DNA from: Haloarcula marismortui ATCC 43049
GTDB lineage: Archaea > Halobacteriota > Halobacteria > Halobacteriales > Haloarculaceae
NCBI RefSeq assembly: GCF_000011085.1
Contig: NC_006396.1
Location: 2,294,001-2,358,000 of the forward strand
Direction of reading: 5' to 3'
Length of the DNA: 64,000 bases
The notes beneath the pieces are model-generated. The model did not search any database. It was not told the DNA's origin and worked only from the letters and a program-made list of their open reading frames with translations. This document shows positions 1-8,718 of the stretch, in pieces. Position 1 is the stretch's first letter. Each line of letters begins with the position of its first letter. The translations under genes and the position numbers were made by a program.

Positions 1-765
1 CTGGGCTGCTCCGTCGAGACGCTCAACGGCCAGCCCGACGGTGCGTTCCCCGGTCGCCCCTCGGAGCCGAAAGCCGAGCACTGCGAGTCGCTTTCGACGC
101 TGGTGGCCGAGTCCGACGCAGACCTCGGCATCGCCCACGACGGCGACGCCGACCGGATGCGGGCGGTTGCGGCCGACGGGACCTTCCTCTCCGGCGACGT
201 GTTGCTGGCCGTGTTCGCCCGTGCCGCGGCGTCACCGGGCGAGCGGGTCGCCGTCCCGGTCGATACAAGCCTCGCCGTTGAGGACCACCTCGACGACAGC
301 GACGTCTCTGTCGAGTACACCCCTGTTGGGGACGTATACGTCGCCGAGGCGGCGAGTGCCGATGGTGTCGCCTTCGGCGGCGAGCCAAGCGGTGCGTGGA
401 TCTGGCCCGAGCGGACGCTGTGCCCGGACGGGCCGCTGGCGGCCTGTACCGCCGCGGCACTGGACAGCGAGCGCTCGCTGGGCGACCGGGCCGCCGACGT
501 GCCGGAGTACCCCATTCGCCGGGATAGCGTCGAAACCGACCAGAAGGAGACTGTGATGGACCGCGTTCGAGAGACAGTGACCGACGCCTACGACGACGTG
601 ACGACGCTCGACGGGGTCCGGGTCGACCTCGGCGACGCGTGGTTCCTCTTGCGGGCCAGCGGAACCCAGCCGCTCGTTCGGATCACCGCCGAGGCCCGCG
701 ACCCAGACCGTGCTGACGCGGTGTTCGAGGAGGCACGGGCGCGCCTGACAGACGCAGTAGTCTAG
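1..765 (+). CDS. Phosphohexomutase (phosphoglucosamine/phosphomannomutase family), C-terminal part
   Basis: The frame is open from base 1, so the N-terminus and the active-site phosphoserine lie outside the window. The visible part carries the metal-binding motif HDGDADR (about bases 136-156) and, near the end, the phosphate-binding loop RASGTQPLVR (about 652-681). Both are hallmarks of the alpha-D-phosphohexomutase superfamily, which moves phosphate between C1 and C6 of hexose or hexosamine phosphates. The family cannot be split into glucosamine, glucose or mannose specificity from this fragment. The loop reads SGTQP where SGTEP is more usual. Translation ends at TAG 763-765. The next gene is on the opposite strand, so the two are convergent. 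Confidence 0.9.
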   Translation: MGCSVETLNGQPDGAFPGRPSEPKAEHCESLSTLVAESDADLGIAHDGDADRMRAVAADGTFLSGDVLLAVFARAAASPGERVAVPVDTSLAVEDHLDDSDVSVEYTPVGDVYVAEAASADGVAFGGEPSGAWIWPERTLCPDGPLAACTAAALDSERSLGDRAADVPEYPIRRDSVETDQKETVMDRVRETVTDAYDDVTTLDGVRVDLGDAWFLLRASGTQPLVRITAEARDPDRADAVFEEARARLTDAVV

Positions 766-872
766 AGCCTGAAACAGGAGTCCCGGCAAAACAACGGTTG
801 GTAGCGAGTGCAGCCGGCGAGGAAAACGTCCCCGCAACCGTCAGGTCACAGGGCGGCAGTTCCTGATCGGTT

Positions 873-1031
873 CTATCCGCGACGTGTGGACCGGGCCTCA
901 CGGACGTCTGCCCCGTCGCGAATCTTGTCCTCGCACTGCGGACAGACCCTGGGCTTTTCGACCCCGTTCGGCGTGAACACACGCGCGTAGTCAGCCGTTA
1001 CAAAATTACCGCAGTTCTGGCATTCCGGCAT
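873..1031 (-). CDS. 52-aa zinc-finger microprotein (DUF7563-like)
   Basis: This short reading frame starts at the ATG 1031-1029 and stops at TAG 875-873. The protein begins MPECQNCGNFVTADYARVF and has a second pair, CPQCEDK, so two CxxC knuckles can bind one zinc ion. The region after the second knuckle is charged. Haloarchaea encode many zinc-finger proteins of this size, and the sequence resembles the family annotated as DUF7563; that name is from memory. Upstream on the minus strand (1040-1062) the DNA is AT-rich and can hold a TATA box. No catalytic function can be inferred; nucleic-acid or protein binding is likely. Confidence 0.75.
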   Translation of the reverse strand: MPECQNCGNFVTADYARVFTPNGVEKPRVCPQCEDKIRDGADVREARSTRRG

Positions 1032-1237
1032 ACAACCCTGTATGTGGGTTATACCCTCTTAATTGTTATTGGTCTGGTAAGTGTTCGCATACGAGGTGTT
1101 GGCGGCGCTACCGGGTGAAAACGCCATTTCGTTCGAAAGAAGGAAACGCCACCGACGGACACACCGGCCAGTGGAGTGTCTGTCAGTTGCCACAAACTCA
1201 TCGAAGGAGCGCCAGATTCGGGACGGAGCGTGTCCGG

Positions 1238-1822
1238 TTACGCCTCGAAGGTACTGGTAATGGTTCCGTCCTCGGACAGTTCGATGACACCGTCGAAGAG
1301 TTCCCGGAACGCCGCGACCGTCTCCTCGTCGTGGACCTCGTCGGCGAGGTGGAACATCCCGACAGCGTCGTACTCGTCTAGCAGGTCGAGGATGTCTTCG
1401 ACGGCCGAGAGCGCGCCGTCCTCGTCGGCGTAGTAGATGAGTTCCGTCAGCGAGTCGAAGGTCACGCGGAGCTTCCCGTCGTGTTCTTGCAGAAAGGTCT
1501 CGGCCTCCGAGACAATCCCGGAGAGGTCGTCCGGCGCGGAGACGTATCGGACGCTTTCGGACTGGCGACGGGTGTAGCCGCGCTCGACCGACAGCGTGTC
1601 GAGGATGGTCGCTTTGGACTCGTCGACCTCGTAGTACTCCAGTTTCTGTTTGACCTCCCGGGCGGTGGTCCGGGTCGAGATGACGAGCATCGAGTCGGTG
1701 TCGGTCGCAAGGAAATCCGTGTCCAGTCGGTCCGTCTCGCCGGTACTCGGATGCAGGAGTAGTACCCCCGTGCCACCCGGAACGGTTTCCGGTGCGTTGT
1801 CGATAGCCAGCGTATATTCCAT
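1238..1822 (-). CDS. Degenerate RecA/KaiC-like protein (haloarchaeal conserved)
   Basis: The 194-aa protein starts at MEYTLAIDNAPETVPGG; an in-frame ATG nine codons upstream (1849) is possible but less likely. The order GTGVLLLHPSTGE, then LLVISTRTTAREVKQKLEYY, then a Walker-B-like strand followed by ELIYYADEDGALSAVEDIL, follows the layout of KaiC/RecA-like proteins of haloarchaea. No GxxxxGK[ST] P-loop is present, so ATP hydrolysis is unlikely. Such proteins are usually annotated as hypothetical and may bind partners or nucleotides passively. The gene lies 46 bp downstream of a small membrane protein gene on the same strand. The family assignment rests on fold-level resemblance only. Confidence 0.7.
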   Translation of the reverse strand: MEYTLAIDNAPETVPGGTGVLLLHPSTGETDRLDTDFLATDTDSMLVISTRTTAREVKQKLEYYEVDESKATILDTLSVERGYTRRQSESVRYVSAPDDLSGIVSEAETFLQEHDGKLRVTFDSLTELIYYADEDGALSAVEDILDLLDEYDAVGMFHLADEVHDEETVAAFRELFDGVIELSEDGTITSTFEA

Positions 1823-1868
1823 ATGCACATCAAGGAGAGTGGAACCCAATTAAGTGTGCGGGTCCCGG

Positions 1869-2306
1869 TTAGAACACGCTGTCCGCCGTCGCAGCTCCAA
1901 CGACGCTGAAAATTGCACCGACAGTGATGGCTTTCAGGGTCGTCAGGGTGACCGCCATCGGCGTCGGGTCCAGCAGAATCCCCCCGTTGACGAGGAACGT
2001 GTCCGGGGCCGTAAACGCCACCGCGAGAATGGCGACCGAGCCAAACGCCACGCACATCAGCGAGACGAATCGGACCGGAATACCGGCCACCTCCGCCTCA
2101 GTGTCCACGTCGCGGTCGGCGTCAGCTTTGTACAGCGCCCCGTAGCCGATAGCGAACACGATACCGACGACAAGCACTGCGTGATACCAGGACATATTCT
2201 CAGCAAGGACCCACACCTCCTCTGTCACGACGAACGGCCCCGCGAGCAGGAACCCCCCAACGAGTTGCTGGGCAGTGTCCGCGACCCGGTATCGGCGTCG
2301 ACCCAT
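1869..2306 (-). CDS. Small integral membrane protein (DUF2391-like)
   Basis: The predicted start is the ATG at 2306 (MGRRRYRVADTAQQLVGG), giving 145 aa. Codons further upstream are open but lack hydrophobic or conserved character. Four hydrophobic stretches are visible: LVGGFLLAGPFVVTEEVWVL, then YHAVLVVGIVFAIGYGALY, then a segment around VSLMCVAFGSVAILAVAF, and a C-terminal one around LKAITVGAIFSVVGAA. An acidic linker (KADADRDVDTEAEV) separates the second and third. This layout matches the DUF2391/TIGR02587-type putative integral membrane proteins common in haloarchaea. The function is unknown. It may be co-transcribed with the RecA-like gene downstream. Confidence 0.75.
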   Translation of the reverse strand: MGRRRYRVADTAQQLVGGFLLAGPFVVTEEVWVLAENMSWYHAVLVVGIVFAIGYGALYKADADRDVDTEAEVAGIPVRFVSLMCVAFGSVAILAVAFTAPDTFLVNGGILLDPTPMAVTLTTLKAITVGAIFSVVGAATADSVF

Positions 2307-2570
2307 ACCGGGTTGCTGTCCCGTCAGCACGAAAGTCTCCCGGTCTGTCACTGTCCGACAGGACCAATGTCCAGTCGCTACGGAGCGGTTCACAGCTTCC
2401 CTTCTCGTTTCAACTGGACCGAAAATGTGCCGTTGTCCCTCGGTTTCCAAGTGAAGAAAGGGGGTACAGCGGCTGTGAAGGGACTGAAAATCGCGACATC
2501 ATCGGCTGATTCGGGCCGTGAATAAAAGCGTTTCGTCCCTCTGCCGACAGGTCGAGCGGGCCGGGACGGT

Positions 2571-3248
2571 TTACGTCGTCCGGAAGGCCCGGTCACCGGC
2601 GTCGCCGAGCCCCGGAACGATGAACCCGTCCTCGTCGAGTTCGTCGTCGATAGCGACGCTGATGATGTCAGCGTCCGGCTGCGCCTCCGAAACACGGACG
2701 ATACCCTCTGGCGCGGAGACTGCGGCCAGAACAAGCAGGTTCTCCGGCTCTGTCTTCTCCGAGGTGATGTAATCAAGCACCGTGGCCATCGTCGACCCGG
2801 TGGCGAGCATCGGGTCCGCGATGATGACGGTGTCGTCCTCGGTGATTTCGGGCAGTTTGACGTATTCGACGGAGATAGGGAACTCGCCGTCGTCGTTCAT
2901 TCCGGCTTCCTCATCACGGCTGGCGGAGATGACGCCCTGTCTGGCGCGGGGGAACGCTTTGAGCAGTCCTTCGACAAACGGCGTCGCGGCGCGGAGGACG
3001 TTGACGATGACCACGTCTTCGAGTCCTTTGACCCGCTCACCCATCGTCGTGGTTAGTGGCGTCTGGACTTCCGTGTATTCGGTTTCCATCCGCCCGTCAA
3101 TGATTTCGTAGCCACAGATACGGCCGAGGCGGACCAGTCCCTTCCGGAAAGCGACCTGTTCGGTCTCGACGTTTCGTATCCGAGTCAGTTCATCTCGCGC
3201 CAGCGCGTGCGTGACGACAGAGGCGTCGCCGCGCTGTTCGATTGGCAT
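2571..3248 (-). CDS. upp: Uracil phosphoribosyltransferase
   Basis: The 225-aa protein converts uracil and PRPP to UMP in pyrimidine salvage. The PRPP-binding loop is [14 protein letters not shown] (about residues 141-154), and the uracil-binding C-terminal region is [24 protein letters not shown]-type residues ([15 protein letters not shown]) form the conserved core. Length is normal for the family. A TATA-like GTTTAAG lies 25 nt upstream on the minus strand, which supports a leaderless transcript and this start. It stands alone between two unrelated minus-strand units. Confidence 0.95.
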   Translation of the reverse strand: MPIEQRGDASVVTHALARDELTRIRNVETEQVAFRKGLVRLGRICGYEIIDGRMETEYTEVQTPLTTTMGERVKGLEDVVIVNVLRAATPFVEGLLKAFPRARQGVISASRDEEAGMNDDGEFPISVEYVKLPEITEDDTVIIADPMLATGSTMATVLDYITSEKTEPENLLVLAAVSAPEGIVRVSEAQPDADIISVAIDDELDEDGFIVPGLGDAGDRAFRTT

Positions 3249-3272
3249 ATCGTGCCCGTTGACACCCGATGG

Positions 3273-3279
3273 CTTAAAC
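3273..3279 (-). promoter_or_regulatory. TATA-like box for upp
   Basis: Minus strand GTTTAAG sits about 25-31 nt upstream of the upp ATG (3248), the spacing expected for a leaderless haloarchaeal transcript. Confidence 0.5.
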
Positions 3280-3288
3280 GGTTCTCAC

Positions 3289-5982
3289 TCAGGCCGGCTC
3301 AGCCGTGCCTGACCGTACCGCAGGGTCACCGCCGCGCTGACGGTTCTTGGCCATGAGGAAGAGGAACAGCGCGAGGCCGACGCCGCGGAGTACGATGTCA
3401 AGCAACACCGTCATCTCGCCACCGGCGATGCCGATGAGGCCGAGGATGTCGTACACGCCGGACACTGCGAGGCCGGGGGCCATCAGGAGCAGCGAACTGA
3501 ACGCGAACGCCGCCCGCTCGCCACGGGAGACCGGTGCGTACGCGAACCCGATAACCGTCGCGGCCAGCGCGACGACGCCGAGGAAGACGCCGATAACGGG
3601 TATCAGTATCTCGGGGATGGAGTAGCCGAGGTCCAGCAGGTCGGCGGTCCCGACGATTCGGTATCCGGAGTCCGTCGGGGCACGCCGGATCAGGATGATG
3701 CCCGGCGTGACAATGAACGCGAACGGCACAATTGCCTTGTTGAGCGAGAGCGAAAACGCCTCGATGCCGGTCTCGAAGGCATCGGACTTTGCGACACCGG
3801 AAGCGGCGTAGGCAGCCACTGCGACCGGCGGCGTGATGTCGGCGATGACGCCGAAATAGAGGATGAACAGGTGCGCCGCGAGCAGCGGGACACCGAACTC
3901 GGTCAGCGCCGGCGCGAGCAGGGAGACGAGGATGATGTAGGTCACCGTCGTCGGCATCCCCATCCCGAGGATAATCGAGGAGAATGCGGTGACGAGCAAC
4001 AGCAAGACCAGCGAGCCGCCGGCGACGGCCGTGATGAGCGAGACGAGGTTCGGGCCGAGGCCGGAGACGCTGATGACACCGGGGATGATGCCGGCGGCGG
4101 CGACAGCGATGACAACCGGGACCGCGGTTCTAGCCCCGCTCTCCATCGACTTCCCGACGAAGACGCCGAGCTTGTACAGCCCATTCGAGGCCAGATCTGG
4201 GCGACCGACAGCGTCAGCAGTCGTTTCGGCGGTGTCGTCGACAGCACCGTCGAACGACAGCAGTGGTGAGTCGAGTCGGGGCCGGGTGATCAGCGTGAGA
4301 ACACCGCTGAGGATAATCAGCGTGCCGATGTTACCGACGGTGGCCGAGAACGCGTCTATGAGAGATTGGGACCCCGTCCCGTCGCCGGCCAGTGCGCCCA
4401 GAACGCCAGCGCCGAACAGGAACTGTGAAAGCAGCGATGCGCCGAACAGCACGCCGAGAATCGCTCCGAGGCGGGCACGCGTTTCGTCGCCGTAAGCCGC
4501 CACAAGTGCGATGAGCGCTCCGATTGCGATGAGCGTAAACCACGCCGAGCGGGAGACAGACAGTCGCTCGATGATGAGGTAGTACAACAGCAGCCCAAGC
4601 GGGACGAGGTAGAACCACCCGCTTTTGAAGTGGCTCCGGAGGTTGACCAGTTCTGAAGAGTCGAGACCGCCGATGTCCTCCTTGACCGCCTCGAAGTGGA
4701 CCATCACCCAGACGCCGAAGAAGAAGACGATAGCGGGAATCGTCGCGACGACGATGACATCAGCGAACGGCGTCGCTGTGTACTGGACGATAAGGAATGC
4801 GGCGGCCCCCATCACCGGCGGGAGAATCTGGCCACCCGAGGAGGCAGACGCCTCGACGCCGCCGGAGAACTCCGGCGAGTAGCCCGACCGCTTCATCAGC
4901 GGAATCGTGAACGCGCCGGTCGTCACCGTGTTCGCAATGGAGGACCCGGAGATGGTCCCCATGAAGCCGCTGGCGAGGATGGACGCCTTCGCCGGGCCAC
5001 CCTTCCGCGTCCCTGTCGCACCGTACGCAAGGTCGATGAACCACTGCCCCGCGCCGGACATCTCGAGGAACGCGCCAAAGAGGATGAAGATATAGATGAA
5101 CTGCACGGAGACGGTAACCGGAATTCCGAACACCCCGTTTTCGGTGTTGTACCAGAGGTTCTGGATGATAGAGGGCCAAGACAGCTCCGGAATCGAGAGG
5201 ACGCCAATGTAGGCGGCGTCCTGTGGGATGAGGACACCGAAACGGGCGTAGACGACGAACGCCGCGACGATAACCATCAACCAGAGGCTGATCGCCCGAC
5301 GGGTCGCTTCGAGGACGAGCAGGACGCCGACCGCGCCGAGCACGAACGCGTAGGAGGTATCGGCGAGCGGCCCGAGAAGCCCCGCTATCGGCTCTAGGAA
5401 GGTGAACACTTCCTGAATCGGTCGGCCGCGTTCAAGTCCCAGCGCACGCATCCGCTGGATCTCGTTGAAGTCAGTAACGAAGTACGCGGCCGACAGCACC
5501 GACAGGACGATAAAAACGAAATCCGAGGGTGTCACGCGGTCCATCTCGGCGTCGAGGAACGCCCAAGCGAGGGCGCTCCCGATAGCGTGAACGACACGAG
5601 ACACCGGATGCTCCGCGCCGAGTTTCTCGTCGACCAGTGACCCGAGCGCGATACAGCGCCGGGAAAGCGGGCCGTCGCCGGTGCTGCCGGGATACAGCAA
5701 GAACGTCAGAATGAGGCCAAAAGAGACGTGGACAGCGTTGATCTGGAGCAGTTGCAGTGACGCGAACACGACATCACCGACGCCGGGAAGCGAGATCGAG
5801 AGGACGAAGCCTTTCGCCGCGAGCCACATCTGAAACACCGAAAACGAGATGCCGATGAGCGCGACGAGGACAACCGCCCACCCTGTAAGGGAGCGTTTCC
5901 GCTCTATCTCCTGCAGTACTTCGTCAACTTCCTCGTCCGATACGGCCTCCCCGTCGTCGTCAGATCGTGTGTTTTCAGTCAT
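3289..5982 (-). CDS. TRAP transporter fused permease (TAXI type, DctQ/DctM fusion)
   Basis: The 897-aa membrane protein joins the small and large permease subunits of a TRAP transporter, as usual for TAXI-type systems. It has an acidic cytoplasmic N-terminus (about residues 1-35), then many hydrophobic segments. The DctM-like core includes SGFMGTISGSSIANTVTTGA and the conserved GGQILPPVMGAAAFLI. A second half carries GMGMPTTVTYIILVSLLAPA and ADITPPVAVAAYAASGVAKS. It uses a cation gradient to import a carboxylate-like solute delivered by the binding protein encoded upstream. Its ATG overlaps the stop of the DUF1850 gene by 4 bp, so the two are translationally coupled. Confidence 0.92.
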   Translation of the reverse strand: MTENTRSDDDGEAVSDEEVDEVLQEIERKRSLTGWAVVLVALIGISFSVFQMWLAAKGFVLSISLPGVGDVVFASLQLLQINAVHVSFGLILTFLLYPGSTGDGPLSRRCIALGSLVDEKLGAEHPVSRVVHAIGSALAWAFLDAEMDRVTPSDFVFIVLSVLSAAYFVTDFNEIQRMRALGLERGRPIQEVFTFLEPIAGLLGPLADTSYAFVLGAVGVLLVLEATRRAISLWLMVIVAAFVVYARFGVLIPQDAAYIGVLSIPELSWPSIIQNLWYNTENGVFGIPVTVSVQFIYIFILFGAFLEMSGAGQWFIDLAYGATGTRKGGPAKASILASGFMGTISGSSIANTVTTGAFTIPLMKRSGYSPEFSGGVEASASSGGQILPPVMGAAAFLIVQYTATPFADVIVVATIPAIVFFFGVWVMVHFEAVKEDIGGLDSSELVNLRSHFKSGWFYLVPLGLLLYYLIIERLSVSRSAWFTLIAIGALIALVAAYGDETRARLGAILGVLFGASLLSQFLFGAGVLGALAGDGTGSQSLIDAFSATVGNIGTLIILSGVLTLITRPRLDSPLLSFDGAVDDTAETTADAVGRPDLASNGLYKLGVFVGKSMESGARTAVPVVIAVAAAGIIPGVISVSGLGPNLVSLITAVAGGSLVLLLLVTAFSSIILGMGMPTTVTYIILVSLLAPALTEFGVPLLAAHLFILYFGVIADITPPVAVAAYAASGVAKSDAFETGIEAFSLSLNKAIVPFAFIVTPGIILIRRAPTDSGYRIVGTADLLDLGYSIPEILIPVIGVFLGVVALAATVIGFAYAPVSRGERAAFAFSSLLLMAPGLAVSGVYDILGLIGIAGGEMTVLLDIVLRGVGLALFLFLMAKNRQRGGDPAVRSGTAEPA

Positions 5983-6467
5983 GTGTTGAGCTGGTCTGTC
6001 GCAGCACCGAACGACGAGCGCTGGGTCACATAGAGGTGGACCGAGCGGCCGTTGGTGCGGGCTACCAAGTCGTAGGTTTCGGCTCCGACGTGAAGTTTAT
6101 GTCCTGCAACATCACCGGGAGAGACTGTCACGCGCGTGTAGTTGCCTGGGGGGTCGAAGACATACATCCCATCCTCACGAGTGACGTTGGCTCCACTCGG
6201 GAGCCCCCAGCCGAACGATTCGAACTCCATACGGGTCATCTCAAGATGGTCGCCACGGACTGTGTACTCGTCGTAGACACGCGTTTTTTCGACACTGTGC
6301 ATATATTCCAGCGCCACGGTCGTGCCGTCCTCAACCGAGACCGTTAGATACTGCTCACCGGTCTCGGCGTCTTCGACGACCAGTGCATGTCCGCCGGGGA
6401 GCGCTGCTACAGTCCCGATGAGGAGGAGGGCACCGAGCACCGCGATAGCGACGTATCGTCGTCTCAT
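5979..6467 (-). CDS. DUF1850 protein of the TRAP operon
   Basis: The 162-aa protein has an N-terminal hydrophobic segment (YVAIAVLGALLLIGTVAALP) that looks like a signal peptide or anchor, followed by a secreted domain. The central LEYMHSVEKTRVYDEYTV matches the DUF1850 core (a His-Ser-Val motif followed by an acidic/aromatic stretch). DUF1850 genes regularly sit beside TAXI TRAP permeases; the role is unknown but probably accessory to transport. It lies between the binding protein and the permease, with a 4-bp overlap into the latter and about 60 bp after the former. Confidence 0.85.
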   Translation of the reverse strand: MRRRYVAIAVLGALLLIGTVAALPGGHALVVEDAETGEQYLTVSVEDGTTVALEYMHSVEKTRVYDEYTVRGDHLEMTRMEFESFGWGLPSGANVTREDGMYVFDPPGNYTRVTVSPGDVAGHKLHVGAETYDLVARTNGRSVHLYVTQRSSFGAATDQLNT

Positions 6468-6528
6468 TCCAGTTGGTGAGTAATAGAAGGTCGTTAGTTA
6501 ACGATACGGATAGCGTCAGTCAGCGGCG

Positions 6529-7566
6529 TTACGCGTCGAAGTAGGCCGCTGCGCCGGGGTGGAGTTCGATGGACATCCCGTCCTGAGCGGAGTCCGCGCT
6601 GATGAAGTCCGTCTTGATAGAGAGGTCGTCGACGTTGTCGAAGATGGCCGCGGTGACCGACTCGACCGTCTCTTCGGGCTGTTCGGCGTTCGTCGCAATC
6701 ATCGCCTGCACAGCGATTGTTTCGACAGCCTCGTCGACGCCGGTGTAGGTGTCGGCGGGGATGGTGTCGTCAGCGAACCAGGAGGCGTCCTCCTTCGCTG
6801 CGGCACGGTTGTCGCCGGAGATTGGGACGATGACGAGGTCGTTGGTGTTTGCGAGGTCCTCGATTGCGCCGACCGGCCAGCCACCGACGACGAACGCGGC
6901 GTCGATGTCGCCGTTCCGGAGCTGGTCGGCAGCCTGAGAGAACGAGGCGTTCTGCTCGGTGTAATCGGAGATGCCGACTGACTCCAGAATCTGGTTCGCG
7001 TTGACCTGGGTCCCGCTCCCGAGGTCGCCAGTGTTGATCGTCGCCCCTTCGAGGTCGGAGAGTTGCGTGATGCCCGTGTCCGCGAGGGTGACGACCGTGA
7101 TCGTTTCCGGGTACAGGGTCGCAACGCCCTGGAGGTTCTCGACGGCGTTGTCCTGGAACGCATCGATGCCAGTGCCGTTCTTTGCGAACGAGGCGATATC
7201 GTTCTGGATGAGCGCGAAGTCGGCGTCGCCGCTGGCGAGGCTGCCGACGTTTTCGACGCTCGCACCGGTCGACTGGACGTTCAGCGTGAAGTCTGTGTTG
7301 TCCTCTACGACCGTCTTGAACTCGTTCGAGAGCGGGAAGTAGGTGCCACCGGTGCCGCCGGCGTGCCACGAGAGGCGGGTCTCGGTGTCGCCTTCGGTCA
7401 TTTCGCCCTCGGTCATGTCGCCACCCTCGGTCATGTCGCCGCCCTCGGTCGTTTCGCCGTCGCCACCGTCGCCGCCGTCGCCGCCACCGCCACAGCCGGC
7501 GAGAGCTGCGACACCTGCAACGCCTGCTGTCTTGAGGAACCGCCTACGTGTGGAGTTGTTAGTCAT
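6529..7566 (-). CDS. TAXI-family TRAP transporter solute-binding lipoprotein
   Basis: The start chosen is the ATG at 7566, giving MTNNSTRRRFLKTAGVAGVA, a Tat signal (RRRFLK) ending in a lipobox Cys (ALAGC). A longer frame to 7596 lacks any signal character. After the Cys comes an acidic, glycine-rich linker with repeated GGDMTE units (about residues 24-60). The mature domain starts at LSWHAGGTGGTYFPLS, and the glycine-rich GTGGTYFP is the TAXI signature (compare GGxxGxYYP). It captures the solute outside the cell and hands it to the fused permease. It is the first gene of a three-gene operon with the DUF1850 and permease genes. Confidence 0.93.
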   Translation of the reverse strand: MTNNSTRRRFLKTAGVAGVAALAGCGGGGDGGDGGDGETTEGGDMTEGGDMTEGEMTEGDTETRLSWHAGGTGGTYFPLSNEFKTVVEDNTDFTLNVQSTGASVENVGSLASGDADFALIQNDIASFAKNGTGIDAFQDNAVENLQGVATLYPETITVVTLADTGITQLSDLEGATINTGDLGSGTQVNANQILESVGISDYTEQNASFSQAADQLRNGDIDAAFVVGGWPVGAIEDLANTNDLVIVPISGDNRAAAKEDASWFADDTIPADTYTGVDEAVETIAVQAMIATNAEQPEETVESVTAAIFDNVDDLSIKTDFISADSAQDGMSIELHPGAAAYFDA

Positions 7567-7767
7567 ACGTATGTCTACGTCACACGGGGTATTCAAGAAT
7601 GTTAGCTAGTATACAGTCGCTATTTGACTATATTGTGCGATAGCGTGTGACAGAGTATTTCACCGGACGGAATAGAGATGAGAAAAGACGGACAGGCAAA
7701 GTGTTCTATTTTTCGAGAATTTCAGCCCTAGTTATATTTCAGCAAACAACCGCCACGTCAGGACCCG

Positions 7768-8460
7768 TTACGCGGACGTCTCGATACCAAGCTCGTCGAG
7801 AAGCGTGCGGGCAGCTGCAGCCGAGGACGGTGGGCCACGAGCCGTGATGAGGTCACCATCGACCGTGACGCTGGTGTCGGCATCGAGTTCGGCGTCCCAG
7901 TCCGCACCGACAGCCTTCACTTCGTCTTCGACCCAGTACGGGAGCTTCCGGCCGTCGGGGAGCAGGTCGTTCTCGTCGACAATGCCTTCCTCCCAGGCGT
8001 TCGGGAAGCCGGTGACCGAGCGGCCGTCGGCGAGGAACTCGCCGTCGCTATTGCGGGTGAAGGCCAGAATCCCGACCGTGTGACAGACGACGAGTGCCTT
8101 GCCGTCGTCGCCGGCGACGCTCTCGCGCAGCAGTTCACGGGCGTGGACATCCTGCGTGACGTCCCACTCCGCGCCGTGGCCGCCGGGGAACACGACGGTG
8201 TCGTAGTCCGCGGCGTCAGCCTGTGCCAGCGGAATCGGGTTGTTCAGGCGCTCGTCGGTCTCGTGGACTTCCCGAACGTGTTCCGAGAGGTCTTCGCCGA
8301 CTTCTTCGGGGTCGACGGAACGTTCGTCAAGCACCGGCGGCTCGCCGGTCGGTGTCGCCACCGTAATATCCAGACCGGCGTCTGTAAGAGTTGTCAGCGG
8401 CTCAATACATTCTTCGCCCCAGTACCCGTGTTCGCTTACGACGAATAGTGCGGATGACAT
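7768..8460 (-). CDS. DJ-1/PfpI-family (type 1 glutamine amidotransferase-like) protein
   Basis: The 230-aa protein begins MSSALFVVSEHGYWGEECIE. It has the PfpI/DJ-1 nucleophile elbow ALVVCHTVGIL, with Cys at about residue 128, and the oxyanion region PGGHGAEWDV. The Glu in GEECIEP near the N-terminus is the conserved acid that pairs with the Cys. It resembles the Hsp31-like branch (deglycase, chaperone or protease functions are reported for relatives); the exact substrate cannot be read. It is transcribed divergently from the next gene, with 258 bp between them. Confidence 0.88.
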   Translation of the reverse strand: MSSALFVVSEHGYWGEECIEPLTTLTDAGLDITVATPTGEPPVLDERSVDPEEVGEDLSEHVREVHETDERLNNPIPLAQADAADYDTVVFPGGHGAEWDVTQDVHARELLRESVAGDDGKALVVCHTVGILAFTRNSDGEFLADGRSVTGFPNAWEEGIVDENDLLPDGRKLPYWVEDEVKAVGADWDAELDADTSVTVDGDLITARGPPSSAAAARTLLDELGIETSA

Positions 8461-8626
8461 CAAACTACCATTCGCGTGCAATCCTTATAAGCAGCCGTTC
8501 GGTGTTGAGCGAAGCGGGGCGAGCGGGAAGACCGCTATACAGTAAGAATGCGTCATTTATACTCCGATATCAAGGGCTGGGGAGGGGGCTCGCGGGAGAG
8601 TATCACGGCTGCCGCCACAGCGGAAA

Positions 8627-8634
8627 CGTTTAAC
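8627..8634 (+). promoter_or_regulatory. TATA-like box upstream of the 8719 gene
   Basis: CGTTTAAC lies about 33 nt before an ATG at 8664 that opens a 12-codon ORF, and about 85 nt before the main start at 8719. Confidence 0.4.
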
Positions 8635-8718
8635 CCCACTGAGCAGCAATCCGGTGTGTACAGATGGACAGCCCACTGCAGCAGGTCCCGCGGCTGTCAT
8701 AGACCGATCTATTATACC

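Noticed and set aside
7380-7490. Short repeated units in the TAXI binding protein gene, checked as a possible CRISPR or satellite repeat
   Set aside because: The repeats are in frame and encode an acidic linker; unit length and spacing do not fit CRISPR.
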